DNA of 64,000 bases from assembly GCF_026914185.1 (NCBI RefSeq), contig NC_070568.1, positions 3,492,001 to 3,556,000 on the forward strand. Direction: 5' to 3'. The stretch comes from Puccinia triticina (lineage: Eukaryota; Basidiomycota; Pucciniomycetes; Pucciniales; Pucciniaceae). The position numbers and the translations under genes are program-made. Shown here in pieces: positions 24,571 through 35,744 of this stretch (positions are counted from its first letter, which is position 1; each line of letters opens with the position of its first letter). Under the pieces are notes generated by a model. That model saw only the letters and a program-made list of their open reading frames with translations, was not told where the DNA came from and made no database searches.

Positions 24571-24790
24571 TAGTCAGGAGCTCTGGTAGTAATTAAAGTG
24601 CCTTATCAAGAGATTGTTAAGGAAGAGATTATTACCAACTTCATCAACAACAATTATAACAAGTAGTAGTAGTGTAGTAGCAACCAGGAGATCTAGTATT
24701 GATTAAAGTGCCTTATCAAGAGATTGTTTAAGGAAGAGATCATTACCAACCTTCTCATCAACAACCGAACATCAACAACAATTGCATTTT
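24571..24790. repeat. Tandem duplication, about 110-bp unit
   Basis: The blocks CAGGAG...TTAAAGTGCCTTATCAAGAG...GGAAGAGAT...ATTACCAAC recur at an offset of 110 bp (24575 and 24685). AGT-rich microsatellite lies before each copy. They sit in the transcribed-leader part of the probable solo LTR. Confidence 0.8.
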
Positions 24791-25373
24791 ACATAATTGA
24801 TCCCACTGGATTATATTATTCCCCATCATCAGAAGTTGTAACAGATCTGCAAGAATGGTGATTTGAGGACTCTAGGTCTGATAGAGATTACTATACAAAA
24901 GTAAGATCTATCTTGAAATCAGCAACATCTTTATAAATATTGATTACAAGACTCTTAGTTATTTGCATAGTACCATTAGAGGGGCAGGTCTTTCAAACCA
25001 CCCGTAAGTTGTAATAGCCTTTCAACCTATTAGCAATTTATTTCCCCCTCAGAGGATATTTTTCACCAAATAAAAAACATTTAGTGTCCCACAAGAGTCC
25101 CTACAGCTTCCACAGATCAAAACCTATATCAGAGGTAAGAAAACATCTTGTGTTGACGATAAAAAGAGACAGAAGACTGAGCTCCTTGATTGTTCTCCGT
25201 TTTCCAGCCTGCAAAACGGAACACCTAACCGGTCGAACACAAGATTAGTCCAATGGAGGCCCCACCTTTTTAGGTAACACCCCAACAGAGAGTCTCTAAC
25301 TACACGGCACTAAACTGACCGTCTGTAATGCTCTGATGATTGTAGACCGCAACAACCCCCGTAAACTGGGAGG

Positions 25374-25757
25374 ATGCCGTGTTATACACACTCAACCGGT
25401 ACTTCTACCGACTCTCCGTTGGAGAGGTCGTACCACAAGCGCCATCTCCACCAAGCTCTTGCCTTGGCGGGACCCTACAATCATCACCTGCCAGCTTCGT
25501 TCTACAAACGGCTGGCAAGACGTATTGGTCCCACACGGGACCACCCGTATCTTCTCTTCATCAGGGAAAAATACCACTTGATTATATTTACACCTTGCAT
25601 TTTGCAAGGACTACATCTACTGTATCTAGACACTCTCCGGGGACAACATCAGCAATACATGCTGAAACCGGAGATACCCCTCTTCCTGGCATCCATCCCG
25701 GATGAGGAGGCCTTCCTAAACCTCATTGAGGAAGGCCTCAATGAAGAGGAGGACTAA
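25374..25757 (+). CDS. Hypothetical 127-aa ORF
   Basis: The ORF starts at an ATG and ends SIPDEEAFLNLIEEGLNEEED. The middle reads YHLIIFTPCILQGLHLLYL, a hydrophobic stretch that is short for a membrane segment. The acidic tail is encoded by an 11-bp inverted repeat (GAGGCCTTCCT/AGGAAGGCCTC, 25708-25740). No family is recognised. It lies between the probable solo LTR and LINE A2 ORF2, so it may be a remnant of a mobile element. Confidence 0.25.
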   Translation: MPCYTHSTGTSTDSPLERSYHKRHLHQALALAGPYNHHLPASFYKRLARRIGPTRDHPYLLFIREKYHLIIFTPCILQGLHLLYLDTLRGQHQQYMLKPEIPLFLASIPDEEAFLNLIEEGLNEEED

Positions 25758-26090
25758 GCAATGATCATGAATCTGTTGTGCCTCTGTCCCATGCCTAAAC
25801 GCGGCAAGACCCTAGCACCAAATCTGGAACTCATCAGAAAAGTGCCAAACTTTCTTGTACTCAAAAAAGACAAGATCAAAAACTCTGAGGCCCCTACTGT
25901 CACTTAAGGGAATCCCAGAGAAGAACTATAGTTCTTAAAAGTAACAATCCCTCCCCTCTGTTGCAAATAACTAGGTGGACATTGCCTACTTCACCCTCAT
26001 GCTGGCCCTGCCTCATGAGCAGTCCCCTGAGCCGGGGTTAAGGCTCCCAGTAAAGGATCTCTGGCTTAAATGATCTAACACCTCCTCCCT

Positions 26091-29000
26091 ATGACAGTAC
26101 AACCAATTTTTTTGAAGGGCCCCGTGGCCCACTCTACCAGCCCATCTGAGAGCGGTGGGGTGGGCTCTTCTCCCCGGGGGGAGGGCTCTAGCCTATCCTG
26201 GGGGCTCCTGCAAAATGTGATTAGACAGGATCTGACCAAGGTAGCAGCCCGGGCTTTGTCGGTAACAAGACAAGCTACCAGTGTGCTCCCTTGCTCCCCT
26301 AGCAAACATGCCCCTGTGTTGGAACCGAGCATTCCAGCCTCTGTTCTCAAACACCCTATCGGTCCCAAGCTTGAGAAAAAGTGGGCGCCACCACCTAGTC
26401 TCTTAGATGACTCAGGACTCACCAGATATATTCTCACGAATACTGGCTCACTCACTACCCCTCAGCTATGTAGTGCACTATCCAGTGCACTTAAACACCA
26501 CCCTCTTACACTGCAAGGACTGGTTAAAGTCAAACAGATCTACCAACCTAATTGGAGACAACGCTTTGACTTATGGGTAAAGAATGAAGTGGCAGCAGGA
26601 CTACAAAATTCCCTGCAGTTAGACTATCACGGTAGACTACGTCTAACAGAAACTCTCTCAAACAGTAAAGATACTTGGATAAATACCATAACCTCTAGTA
26701 TGCTACCAAGATATTGGCTATCCTTATGAAAAGCCTACAGAGATAGAGTTATACAGAATACTAAGAACCCCTCAACTGAAACTCCCCTTCAGTTAGGGCA
26801 CTTTATGACATGGAACATTAATGGAATCAGCTCCAAATTTCCTGTCTTGAAAGAGATACTGCAAAACAATAATGTCTCTATAGCTGGAGTGCAGGAACAC
26901 CTGCGCACTGTATATCAATATACTTCAGCTTCCAAAGAATACAATCTCTTTGACCAACCAAAAGAGGAAGGGTTCAGAGGTCACTGCTTATACGTACACA
27001 CCTCACTGGCTGCACATGAAGTCCAAACAAATGACCAGCATATCATCTATGTCAAATTGTTTGGACTATCTAATGCAAAACCCTGGCATATCCTCTCAGT
27101 CTACCTCCCGTCAGGTAACCTAAGGAGGAAAGACAGAGCACTACAATGGAAAAAGCTCTCCTCCCCCTTGTTACCACTTACGAGGGAAACTGGTAAACCC
27201 CTCATAACCATTATGGGGGACTTCAACCAGGATGAAGACACTGTTCATCAAATCATCAATTGTGGCTCCCTTAAATGTCTAAACCTTCAACTCTGCAATG
27301 ATCCCAGTTCATCAAGCACAAGAGAGGTTAAGAACAAGGAGGGAAGATACCTAGACCACTATATAAATTCCCCGGAAGCATGTCTCCTCGCCAAACATGC
27401 AAAAGTGGACAAACTGACCACTGATGTCAGTGACCACTGGCCAGTCTTTCTCAAACATGAGCCTGTCACCAATCACACCAGCTCCAAGGAGGTATGGAAC
27501 AGAAAGTTCATCAAAGGACATGGTATTGAACTTGCCTTATCTAAACCATGGGACTGTCTCAGAACAGACCATATAAACACTGAAGAAGACCTTAACAAGA
27601 TAGCCTCAGAATGGGTAAAAACCTTAAACACAGCAGGACGGGAGCTGGGGTTACTACGGATACCCAAAGAACAAAGACAATTGAACTTTGATAAAGCAAC
27701 TAAAGCAAAAATAATACGGTCCAGAAGGACCAGAAACGCCATTGAGCAGGCGCAAAAGGCTAATAACCACAAAAAGGTTCAACAGTTGCAAGCTATTCTC
27801 ATCACCCTCTCAGCGGAGGCTAAAAAAGCAATCAAGAAATATGCACAGCATATCAAGCTGGTCAAGAGTAGAGAAACCAATCTGCTACTTATGGCTAATG
27901 AAGGAGCAGATTTCGATAAGCTCCTACAACAAGCCCAAGGAAAATCCATCACCAAACAGGACAATGCCCCCTGCTGAGGAACAGCTGATGACTGATCCAG
28001 AAAGTATCCTAAAGGCTAGAGCTTCCTATTCTGAAAAACTGGCAGCAGATCCCTCAAAAATCTCCAGGGATCCTGCCAAATGGAATCACATTAAAGCTAG
28101 CACTATTTAATTTGACAAACTACACATAAGTTGTCTGGGCAACCAGCCTATAAATGACTCTGATAGCGTCTCTGAATCCTCCACAATTCAGGACTTGGAG
28201 TCGGAACTGGACACTGATGCATTTATCATGGCTATACGCCAAATCAAGAGAAATGCAGCCCCAGGAAAAAGTGGTGTGCTAGCAGTGCATCTGAAAAAGT
28301 TCCTTGAAATTGAATGCCAGCTTCAAATTACCAAGGAATGGGAAAACTGCCCAACTAACCAGTTTGGGGATGAAAAACATCCCAAACCCCTGGACTACTC
28401 TGCAACTGCATTAGACAGATGGTCCCTACCCTCCACCCTGATAACACCCCCCCTTGTTCACCTGTTGAACATCATGCGTGGATGCATTATGGAGCAGAGT
28501 GGATAGGGATGTGCCAAAAGAGAACCAGAACAATACAATCTGTTCTAGACAGGGCCGGAAAATCAGCTTTGGGCTATCTGAAAATAGTAAAACACTAAAT
28601 ACCCTGCTTATAAGTCTTGAAATGGGTATTACCCCAATATCAATTCATTGCACACTCCAGCAGATCCGGATTTGGAACAAGAGCCCACACCTAGGGACCA
28701 TTCTGAAGGACCTTGTCCTAAACCGCCATCAAGGAGGTAAAGGGGGGTCATGGACAAGCAACACCTTAACAGGAATGAAGGAACTGGAAAACCAAGGGGT
28801 AGAAATGGAGCACCCATCCTCCACCACACAAGCCCACTCCCTCAATAGGATAACCAATGCTTGCAAGCTGCGTAACTCATTACATCCAAAATCCCCCTCA
28901 CCCCTGGGCACCAATGAAAGAGTGACACCCAAACAATGGGAGCAGCTTAAAAGAACCAACTCTTTCCACATCATCCTACTAGAAAAGGAAATTAGGAGAG

Positions 29001-29870
29001 AATCAAAGAGATGTAAATCCGTCTGGCAATATGACAACTATGAACTGGGACGTTCCTCAAACTTTGTTCATACCTCCCTTATCTTACTGGAGATCACACA
29101 AGGGGTGATATATCTATGCCTGCTGCAAATGAATGGGTTGCCAACCCTACAACAACGGATAACAGCGCTAAACGCGCAGAAACTCCCACACCAACTCCAT
29201 GAACAAATATGCCCACTCTGCAAAGGGGAAATCATGGACTCTGGGCCGGAAGAATGGAGCCATGTCCTTCTAACATGTCCAGCTCTAGAAGAGTTAAGGA
29301 CCAAAACCATAGGTGGTGTAGTTCTCTACCTCATTGAAGAGCTACACTCTTTGCAAATGGACATCTCTGATGAACAAATTTATGTTCTGCTCCTAGGTGT
29401 TCTTCTTTGTGAGACATACACACCTACAAGCAAAGCAGCTGAGGAGCTCCACTTTTGGAGCAAAAACCTCACTAACTGGCACTAACTGGGTGAATGGGTA
29501 TGGTCATATCCCACACCTTTATCCCAAACTTTTTGATGAACATGGATATGTACCAGTAGCCCGGTTCCTACAGGCTGCGGTATCCATGTTTAAGGAGGCC
29601 CTGTATGAGGAAGGAAACAACCTCATTGAAGAGCTTGACACTGAAACTGCTGATCCAAATGACATTGATATTACCGTAAATGTCTCCAGTAGAGGTATCT
29701 CTATATTTGATGAGTCTCCAATCAGAGGGAATGTTCACACCAGGGGGGTAGATCTGTCCACCCCCACTAGTGTGAACCAACATACGGCCAAGCCTAACAG
29801 TATGCCAGAACCCCCCCCCATCAAGGGGTTGGTGGTGACGGAGGAGGCTGGGGGGTTATTTAACGGGTAA
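26091..29870 (+). pseudogene. LINE A2 ORF2: endonuclease and C-terminus kept, RT core deleted
   Basis: From ATG 26091 the frame matches A1 (NVIRQDLTKVAARA, YILTNTGSLTTPQLC). One in-frame TGA (26727-26729) separates this from the endonuclease, which starts MTWNINGISSKFPV and includes AGVQEHLR, MGDFNQDED and VSDHWPVF. After a frame change near 27970 the linker has APGKSGVLAVHLKKFLE and stops at LLNIMRGC (about 28485). The sequence then jumps directly to the region equivalent to YGAKWIGMVQKRT of A1. About 970 bp, with the whole RT palm and FADD, are therefore missing. The C-terminal part keeps the zinc finger ICPLCKGEIMDSGPEEWSHV and WVNGYGHIPHLYP. Confidence 0.8.
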
Positions 29871-30090
29871 GAAACCCGTGTGGTGAGTATATGTTGAGCT
29901 CCATGACAACATAATGATGAGATTACTTAACTCAAACAATCTCAGGCAGTTTTTTGAGTCATTACAACACTCTTTTTCTGTTGCTCACTTTTGGACGTCC
30001 ACCCTTAGCTCCAGGGTGGACTGGCAAATTTTTCCTCCTACAAATTATTCATCTCTAATGCCTCGCATAGGAGTTAGAAATAATCTGTAC

Positions 30091-30105
30091 AAAAAAAAAA
30101 AAAAA
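30091..30105 (+). other. Poly(A) tail of LINE A2
   Basis: Fifteen A residues follow AATAATCTGTAC. The next base begins GGCAGCAAATGTCATATC, the sequence also found after A1. Confidence 0.8.
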
Positions 30106-32693
30106 GGCAGCAAATGTCATATCATGTAAGGGTAGATTTAACGTTGGCACTTACGCCAAGAGTTCCGCTAGGAAGAGGAGGACCATGGGGCGGTCTTGTA
30201 GCACTGTCCAGATGAATGAGAAAACTTATATTTCAGTGCCTATGAAACCATATGATTAAAAATGCTGATCTTATTCTGTATCATCTCAGGACTCTGTAAC
30301 AAAACCAAAAACCCATGACCCCAAACCTAGCCCTCAGCCTAAGGGTGGTTTACTACTTAGTAATACAAAACAGGCAAGGTCTCCTCATATGACGTACATA
30401 AATTTACACCCGCTCTTTGGTGCCCTGTAAATCCCTAGTACCCATGAAGAAGAGAAAAAAACCCTTAATTGCAATCTCAAGCAGATTCTACCTCTCCGCG
30501 GTATCCCTAGATAACCTATCCATGATAGGTGAACTAAATGATCTGCTCAAAAGGGAACCAGTCAATTGCAAACTCACAATGTGACAAGCAAAGGACGCAC
30601 TACAATAAGGCAAAAATAAGCCCTTGGGTAGGCCCCCATAAGACCTCACCCCGTAGTATTCCCCTAAACAAAACATGCATTTTTTTGCACCGAACCAGGC
30701 TTGGTGATCCTTACAACGATCAGCCCTGACAAGGAAATTCAAAACAAAGAAAGAAAAAGGAATGGAATGGTTGCCAGACCTCATTTTCTCATGTACAATA
30801 ACAGTAGGTCACCACTTTCTCTCAATATTGTCTGAATAATGATGTTGTTTATCTACCCATATATATTATATATCCCTTCTTTTACAATTATTTTTCTTCT
30901 CTCCTACTCTTTCTTTTTCTCCTCACTATTATACTTCAACCAAGTACATAGCAGACCCAGAAAACTCCTCATGCAAGGATAAATAAGATATCTTGTACTA
31001 TACCCAGTAATCCACAGTAACACCAAGCTCTCTAACTTTTATTCTCCCTTTCTCTCCTTGAGTAATGAACATGTTATTTAACACCACAAGAAAAATCAGT
31101 ATTCACAACTGCAACCAAACCAAATCCAGTTGACCTGCAGTTATCTGAGGAACATGAGTCCATACAACAGAGGAAAAGATGAGACCTTCAAACTACCAAA
31201 TATCTCTCACTTTCCAAACACATTGGGCTAGTCCCCAACGAAACCTTGAATATCCCTTACCACGGTCTCCTCATATTCCAGTAGCAGTACACCTGAGAGA
31301 ATACATGCTACTGTCCCTCTAACTCCATACTAATGTGTCCCTCACTGAGTAATACATAAACCAAAAACCTAACTACCCCAATGACTAGGCTAATCAGTTA
31401 TGACAACTGAAGGATTGCTACCCGTGACTATTCTGTTACTTGTAGCCATGAAGGGCCAGAAAGGCTATACTCTGGTAATATTACGTGCTTCTCAGGAATC
31501 AAAACCCACTATACAGCAAAGGACCTTTCTCTCAGAAAATCTATTTTCTACTGGAAGCTATGGACTACAAAACCTATGTCACCAGGTTACCACCCTCCAG
31601 AAATCTTGTCACCCAACCGCCACACTTACCCAAAAATGGAGGCAAACTCTAAAAATAAACATACCTGATCAGACAGAAGTCAGGTATACATATATTTAAA
31701 AACCAGAGTAACATCTCACTCAATGCCCCCTAAAAAGGAGACAAGACAGATTTTCTATAACAACTCTTCCAATAAAATGGAAGACCCTACCACCCTAGAG
31801 ATCAAAGAGGCTGTTCATTGAACCAAATATAACACACATAAAAAAAAAACATGTCCTCTCTGCAAGCAAACACAAATAATGCGCTTAAAATCAAAAATAC
31901 CGGCCAAAGCTCAGACATAGTGAGATACACGTACCAGTAACCGTCACCGGTCCTAACAACGTTCATCCTATCTAGTCATACGCAACACCCCCGGAAAAAC
32001 CGCACCCAAACCCAAACCCCGTGAGAAGGTAGGCTAAGCCCCCCTCCAGGACCGCGGAACAACGTGCAAACTCCTACACTTACCGCCCAGTACCTGCGAC
32101 CAAGACATAAGTCAGCTGCCATTATCAAAAGATAAGTTGAAAAAGATGCACCCACAGTGGTTGGATGCATAAATTCTTGCCCGCAATGCACACCGTTTGA
32201 TGAGAGGACTGGTTCACTGTCCCAACAGACAAAGTTGAGATACCGCTCCCACCCTAATAAATGTATATGTCAAACTAAAACTTATCTCCGAACAATTGCG
32301 AGTGAAGTCAAAATACACCTTTAGAGCATATAGAATCATCCGCCAGCAAGCTTGGGCAAGAAGCCGAGGCGGAAGACTCACATATCAATCTTTTCCTCAC
32401 AGAAAGATGAACTGAAAGTTCTCAAAGGGAATGACAAAACCCGCCTGAGTCCATGTGAATATGTCAATAACACAATACCAAACGTAAAGACAAACCCACG
32501 TGTGTCAGCCACAAACATGAAACAAAATACCAGCAAACCAAGCACATCCCTATGAAGGGCTGGGAACACGCACCTTGGGGATATGGAAACACCATGCCAA
32601 AGTAAAGGCCCTCGGCCTGGGAAACACTTATGTCGTCCTTGATTGAACAAAGTGGGAATCTTGCCCCAAAAACTCAAATGTACCTGTCAGCTC
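30106..32693. other. G-poor leader-like DNA after LINE A2
   Basis: The beginning matches 17316-17346 (GGCAGCAAATGTCA, ATCATGTAAGGGTAGATT). A second block at about 30488-30510 matches 17585-17610. The plus strand is rich in A and C and poor in G. No gene or ORF1 homologue is recognised. It could be a 5'-only remnant of a third LINE copy. Confidence 0.35.
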
Positions 32694-32696
32694 ATC

Positions 32697-32943
32697 CACT
32701 GCAAAAAAAACTTGGTCAACTGCTTTCAGTTGACATGCAGAGAACTCAAGCCAAGCTACCATTGTAACTCCACCTGAATGCACAAGTGTCTTTGTTGGCA
32801 CAGTCACTGTGCAAGGTGCACAGTGACTGTGCATTAAAGCTTGGGTTGAGTCAAACCTTGAGTAAGGCTGATGTAACACCACAAGCTTCCTCAGAGTTAC
32901 CACATGTCAACTGCTCACAGTTGACACAGTTTTTTTTGCAGTG
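32697..32943. mobile_element. CACTG-ended MITE, 247 bp
   Basis: It begins CACTGCAAAAAAAACTTGG and ends ACAGTTTTTTTTGCAGTG, with inner inverted repeats around GTCAACTGC/GCAGTTGAC. The flanking duplication is ATC at 32694-32696 and 32944-32946. Ends and 3-bp duplication match those of the 236-1144 element, so both probably use a CACTA-type transposase. No coding capacity is present. Confidence 0.85.
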
Positions 32944-32946
32944 ATC

Positions 32947-34708
32947 GCATACATACATTAGTTGAACTATCCACCACTACCAAACACTCTGAAAACGCAG
33001 AGAAGCATACCTATACAGCAATGCTGAAAGCTATGCATCACAGTCTTCTAAAAAGAGAAGTCAAAGCGGTCGGATCACACGCTGAAAACAACATCCGTTC
33101 CACAGCAAATGTCAGCTACATACATTCGATGAACAACCGTACAAACACGTTCTTAGAAAAAACGCAAGACTGCATTGCATACCTGTACGTTGATCACGGG
33201 CAAACACGGCCACCAGCTGACCGCTGCAACGAGTATAAGAAACAACAGAACGGCCAACTGGAAATCCTATCCAGACAGCGCCCAGACCATTTGTTGTTCC
33301 AACCGCCAGCAGCATCAGCACGTCCGCCACTCTCTGCCACATCCTACAGTTCCAGTAAAAGACTTTCTGAAAGTCCAGCGAACTCGTAAGTACAGATATA
33401 TAAGCAAAGGACATGCGTTCAGAAAGGAACTAACCTCTCTACATCCAAGATCCAAACAATCGCCGCACGTCAACATACAAGGGAAACTTATCACACTTCA
33501 TTCTGCATACCCACCTGCCTAATAAGTCAGTCAGAAAACTTCCACATCTAACTCAGTGTAGTCTCATACACTAACCACATACCTAGCTAGTTATGTCCAC
33601 CCCACTCAAAGCCGCCGCCATCCCCCTGCCCACCAGCGCTGTGGGGACTACTCCGTGGGATAGAGATAGCTGTGAAGGGGATGAGTGCGTGAAAAGGCTG
33701 CCCTCCGGGTGAAATGCTAAAGAGTAGAGGACACCAATAGAGTAATGAAACTCAAGAAAAGGTGTGGCGCAGAAGATCAGGAAGATATCAGGGTAAGGTG
33801 ATGAAATGGCGGAGTAAGTAATGCTCTCACACAGAATGGTTACTGGATTTTGAACAGGCAAGATGATATAATTGTCAAGGCAGAATGGCTACTGTATAAC
33901 TATGAGATTATAGAACTATTGACCAACTACTGCCTGATGAGCTGATGGGGGACAAAAGTGTGGACAAAGGGGCAGTTTATATAGACAATCTGGGGGGTGG
34001 TTGACTTGTGGTTGTGGGAAACATGAAACAGTGAAAAACTTCAATCAAGGAGAAGTGTAAGAGAAATGAACAAAAGGGATGAGGCGCATGAAGATGAGAC
34101 AAGTACTAATCCCAAAGTAGGTGCTTTAGTGTGAAACCAAGAGGCAAGAAAAGGGCTGTTGAGTTGATGACCAATGTGGATTGATGTTTGATGCATGTCT
34201 GGATTTGGTGATGATGGAGTGTTTGATGTTGAGGCGCCTGGGTCCTGTGTCTGGTGTTCCGTGTTGTTGTCCTGAGTGGTTGGTTACCTTGATAGTTGAT
34301 TCCTGGAGCCTGCAGAGAGTGAAGGTGCTTTTGATGAGGCTCACCACATCCACCCCCAAATTCGATGATGTCCCCATCATCCAAAGTGAGAATGAGGCAA
34401 TCTTCATATAGTGGATGATGAGAAAAAGAAGAAAAGAGAAAAAAAAGAGGGAAGAAGAAACAAAGGAAATGAGAAAGAAAGAGAAAATAGAAGAAGATGG
34501 GGCCTGGCTGGTACTACTTTTTTTCTTTTTGTAGGATTTTATATTATGCAGAGAATTTTTCTTAAGTATTTTTAATATTTTAATATGTTTTATATGTCTT
34601 TTATAATTTTTATGCTGTTTTATAGCTTTTTATTAAAGGCAACTTAGATTATGATTTTTCCTTGGCTTAATCTCAATGAAGAGTTGCCATTTCCGCGCTG
34701 GGTTGGTT
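32947..34708. other. No recognisable gene; purine-rich tract
   Basis: Scattered ORFs on both strands overlap one another and show no known motif. A purine-only tract of about 80 bp (GAGAAAAAGAAG-type) spans 34418-34498, followed by an AT-rich stretch to about 34640. Confidence 0.4.
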
Positions 34709-35110
34709 TCAGGAGATTTGTGACAGGAGGGATTGTGTGACAGGCACCTCCGCAGCATTAGATCCGACGTCCTGCGCTGCGCCATCCGTAGTAGTAATTT
34801 GGGCTTGGTTCTTATTTGCTTTGAGTTCCACAACCAGTATCTGTCCGTCGGCCACCGCGCCATCCATTTTGCGTATTGCATGCGCAGCTTGCGCTTCAGA
34901 TTCAAAAAGGATCAAAGCTGATACTTGTAGCAGCTGTCCGTGGTAGCGCTGCTTGAGGACACAGTGTAGTATTTTGCCAAAGTCGCTAAAAGCGGCTATT
35001 ACATCATCCAGGCTGGTTCTAGGCGCAAGATTCCGCACTCGGATGGTCGTAGGAGTGCGCTATGGGGCCTGACTGAATCTTTTGAGAAGGTCTGGTGTCA
35101 TTTTTTTCAT
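34709..35110 (-). pseudogene. RRM-domain RNA-binding protein (Aly/REF-like), with in-frame stop or unseen intron
   Basis: From 35059 downward the minus strand encodes a single RNA-recognition motif. RNP2 reads IRVRNLAP, followed by TSLDDVIAAFSDFGKI. The RNP1 region reads SALILFESEAQAAHAIRKM, then DGQILVVELK. This spacing resembles Aly/REF-type mRNA export adaptors. Upstream in the same frame is MKKMTPDLLKRFSQAP and then TAG at 35060-35062. Either the stop is real and the gene is dead, or CCATAG is a 3' splice site and the first exon lies further upstream. No second domain follows; the protein ends in a Gln/Ser-rich tail. Confidence 0.5.
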
Positions 35111-35744
35111 TCTGGGGTCGTGTTTTCTTTCTTTGTTTTTGGTCCTAAAGCAGGAATGGAAGGAAAATTTTTGTTGGAAAGAGCTAGAATCAACAGGGAA
35201 AGGTTACAAGGGGAACTGAGTTTCCAAGTGCGCTCGGGGTGGGCGCTGATGCTTGCAGAATAAAGAACAGGTAGGGAGCATGTCCCTTTCAGGCAAGGTA
35301 TCAGAGAATTGGATTTGGGTACGGCGGCGCCTCCTTGTTTCATAGTATCCAAGCCGGGCAAAGACGCCAAGCTGGTTTCATGGGTCCTCCATTAGTTGGG
35401 AGGCTTAGGTCTGTTCCTGTAGTGTTTCAGGAGGGTCCAAGCCGGGCGCAAAAGTCGCCGGCGTCTTGTTTCATGTGTACCAATCCATTGAGCAGGCAAG
35501 GAAGCTCCTTGCCTGTTTGCGTTTCATTTGATTCCAAAAGCAGCCAAAGCTCTCAGCTGGGCGTCTTCCTACCAAAAATCTAGAAGCTGGGCCCAGTCGT
35601 GGTTCCATCCATTGATTCCAGGTCTGTAAAGTCGGCACTTCGAGCCGGTCCTATAGCTTCTTCATCCGCCAATCTTTCGCGTCCATAGCAGTATTTTATT
35701 CAACCCATAGTCCTATTAAAAAAAAAACATCCTCTACCTTCATT
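35111..35744. other. No recognisable gene
   Basis: Short overlapping ORFs occur on both strands without a known motif. The segment GCCAAGCTGG / CAAGCCGGGC recurs loosely at about 35350-35450, suggesting old local duplication. It could hold an upstream exon of the RRM gene. Confidence 0.3.

Larger units (their letters stand above)
23743..25114. mobile_element. Probable solo LTR, 1,372 bp, with GATCA duplication
   Basis: The segment begins TGTAGGATGG and ends GCTTCCACA, giving TG...CA ends. It is bounded by GATCA at 23738-23742 and 25115-25119. It contains a TATA-like AATATATAAGG at about 24415 and leader-like sequence with (AGT)n runs. A 5-bp match next to TG/CA could occur by chance in a search of this length, so the boundaries are provisional. 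No polyprotein is attached, hence a solo LTR. Confidence 0.4.
17316..30105 (+). mobile_element. LINE-type retrotransposon copy A2, RT core deleted
   Basis: The copy carries ORF1 (20691-21998), ORF2 (26091-29870) and a 15-A tail at 30091-30105, in the same order as A1. About 4 kb separate the two ORFs, against 0.9 kb in A1, owing at least partly to a probable solo LTR. ORF2 lacks the RT catalytic core. The 5' limit is inferred from the sequence shared after both poly(A) tails. Confidence 0.6.
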
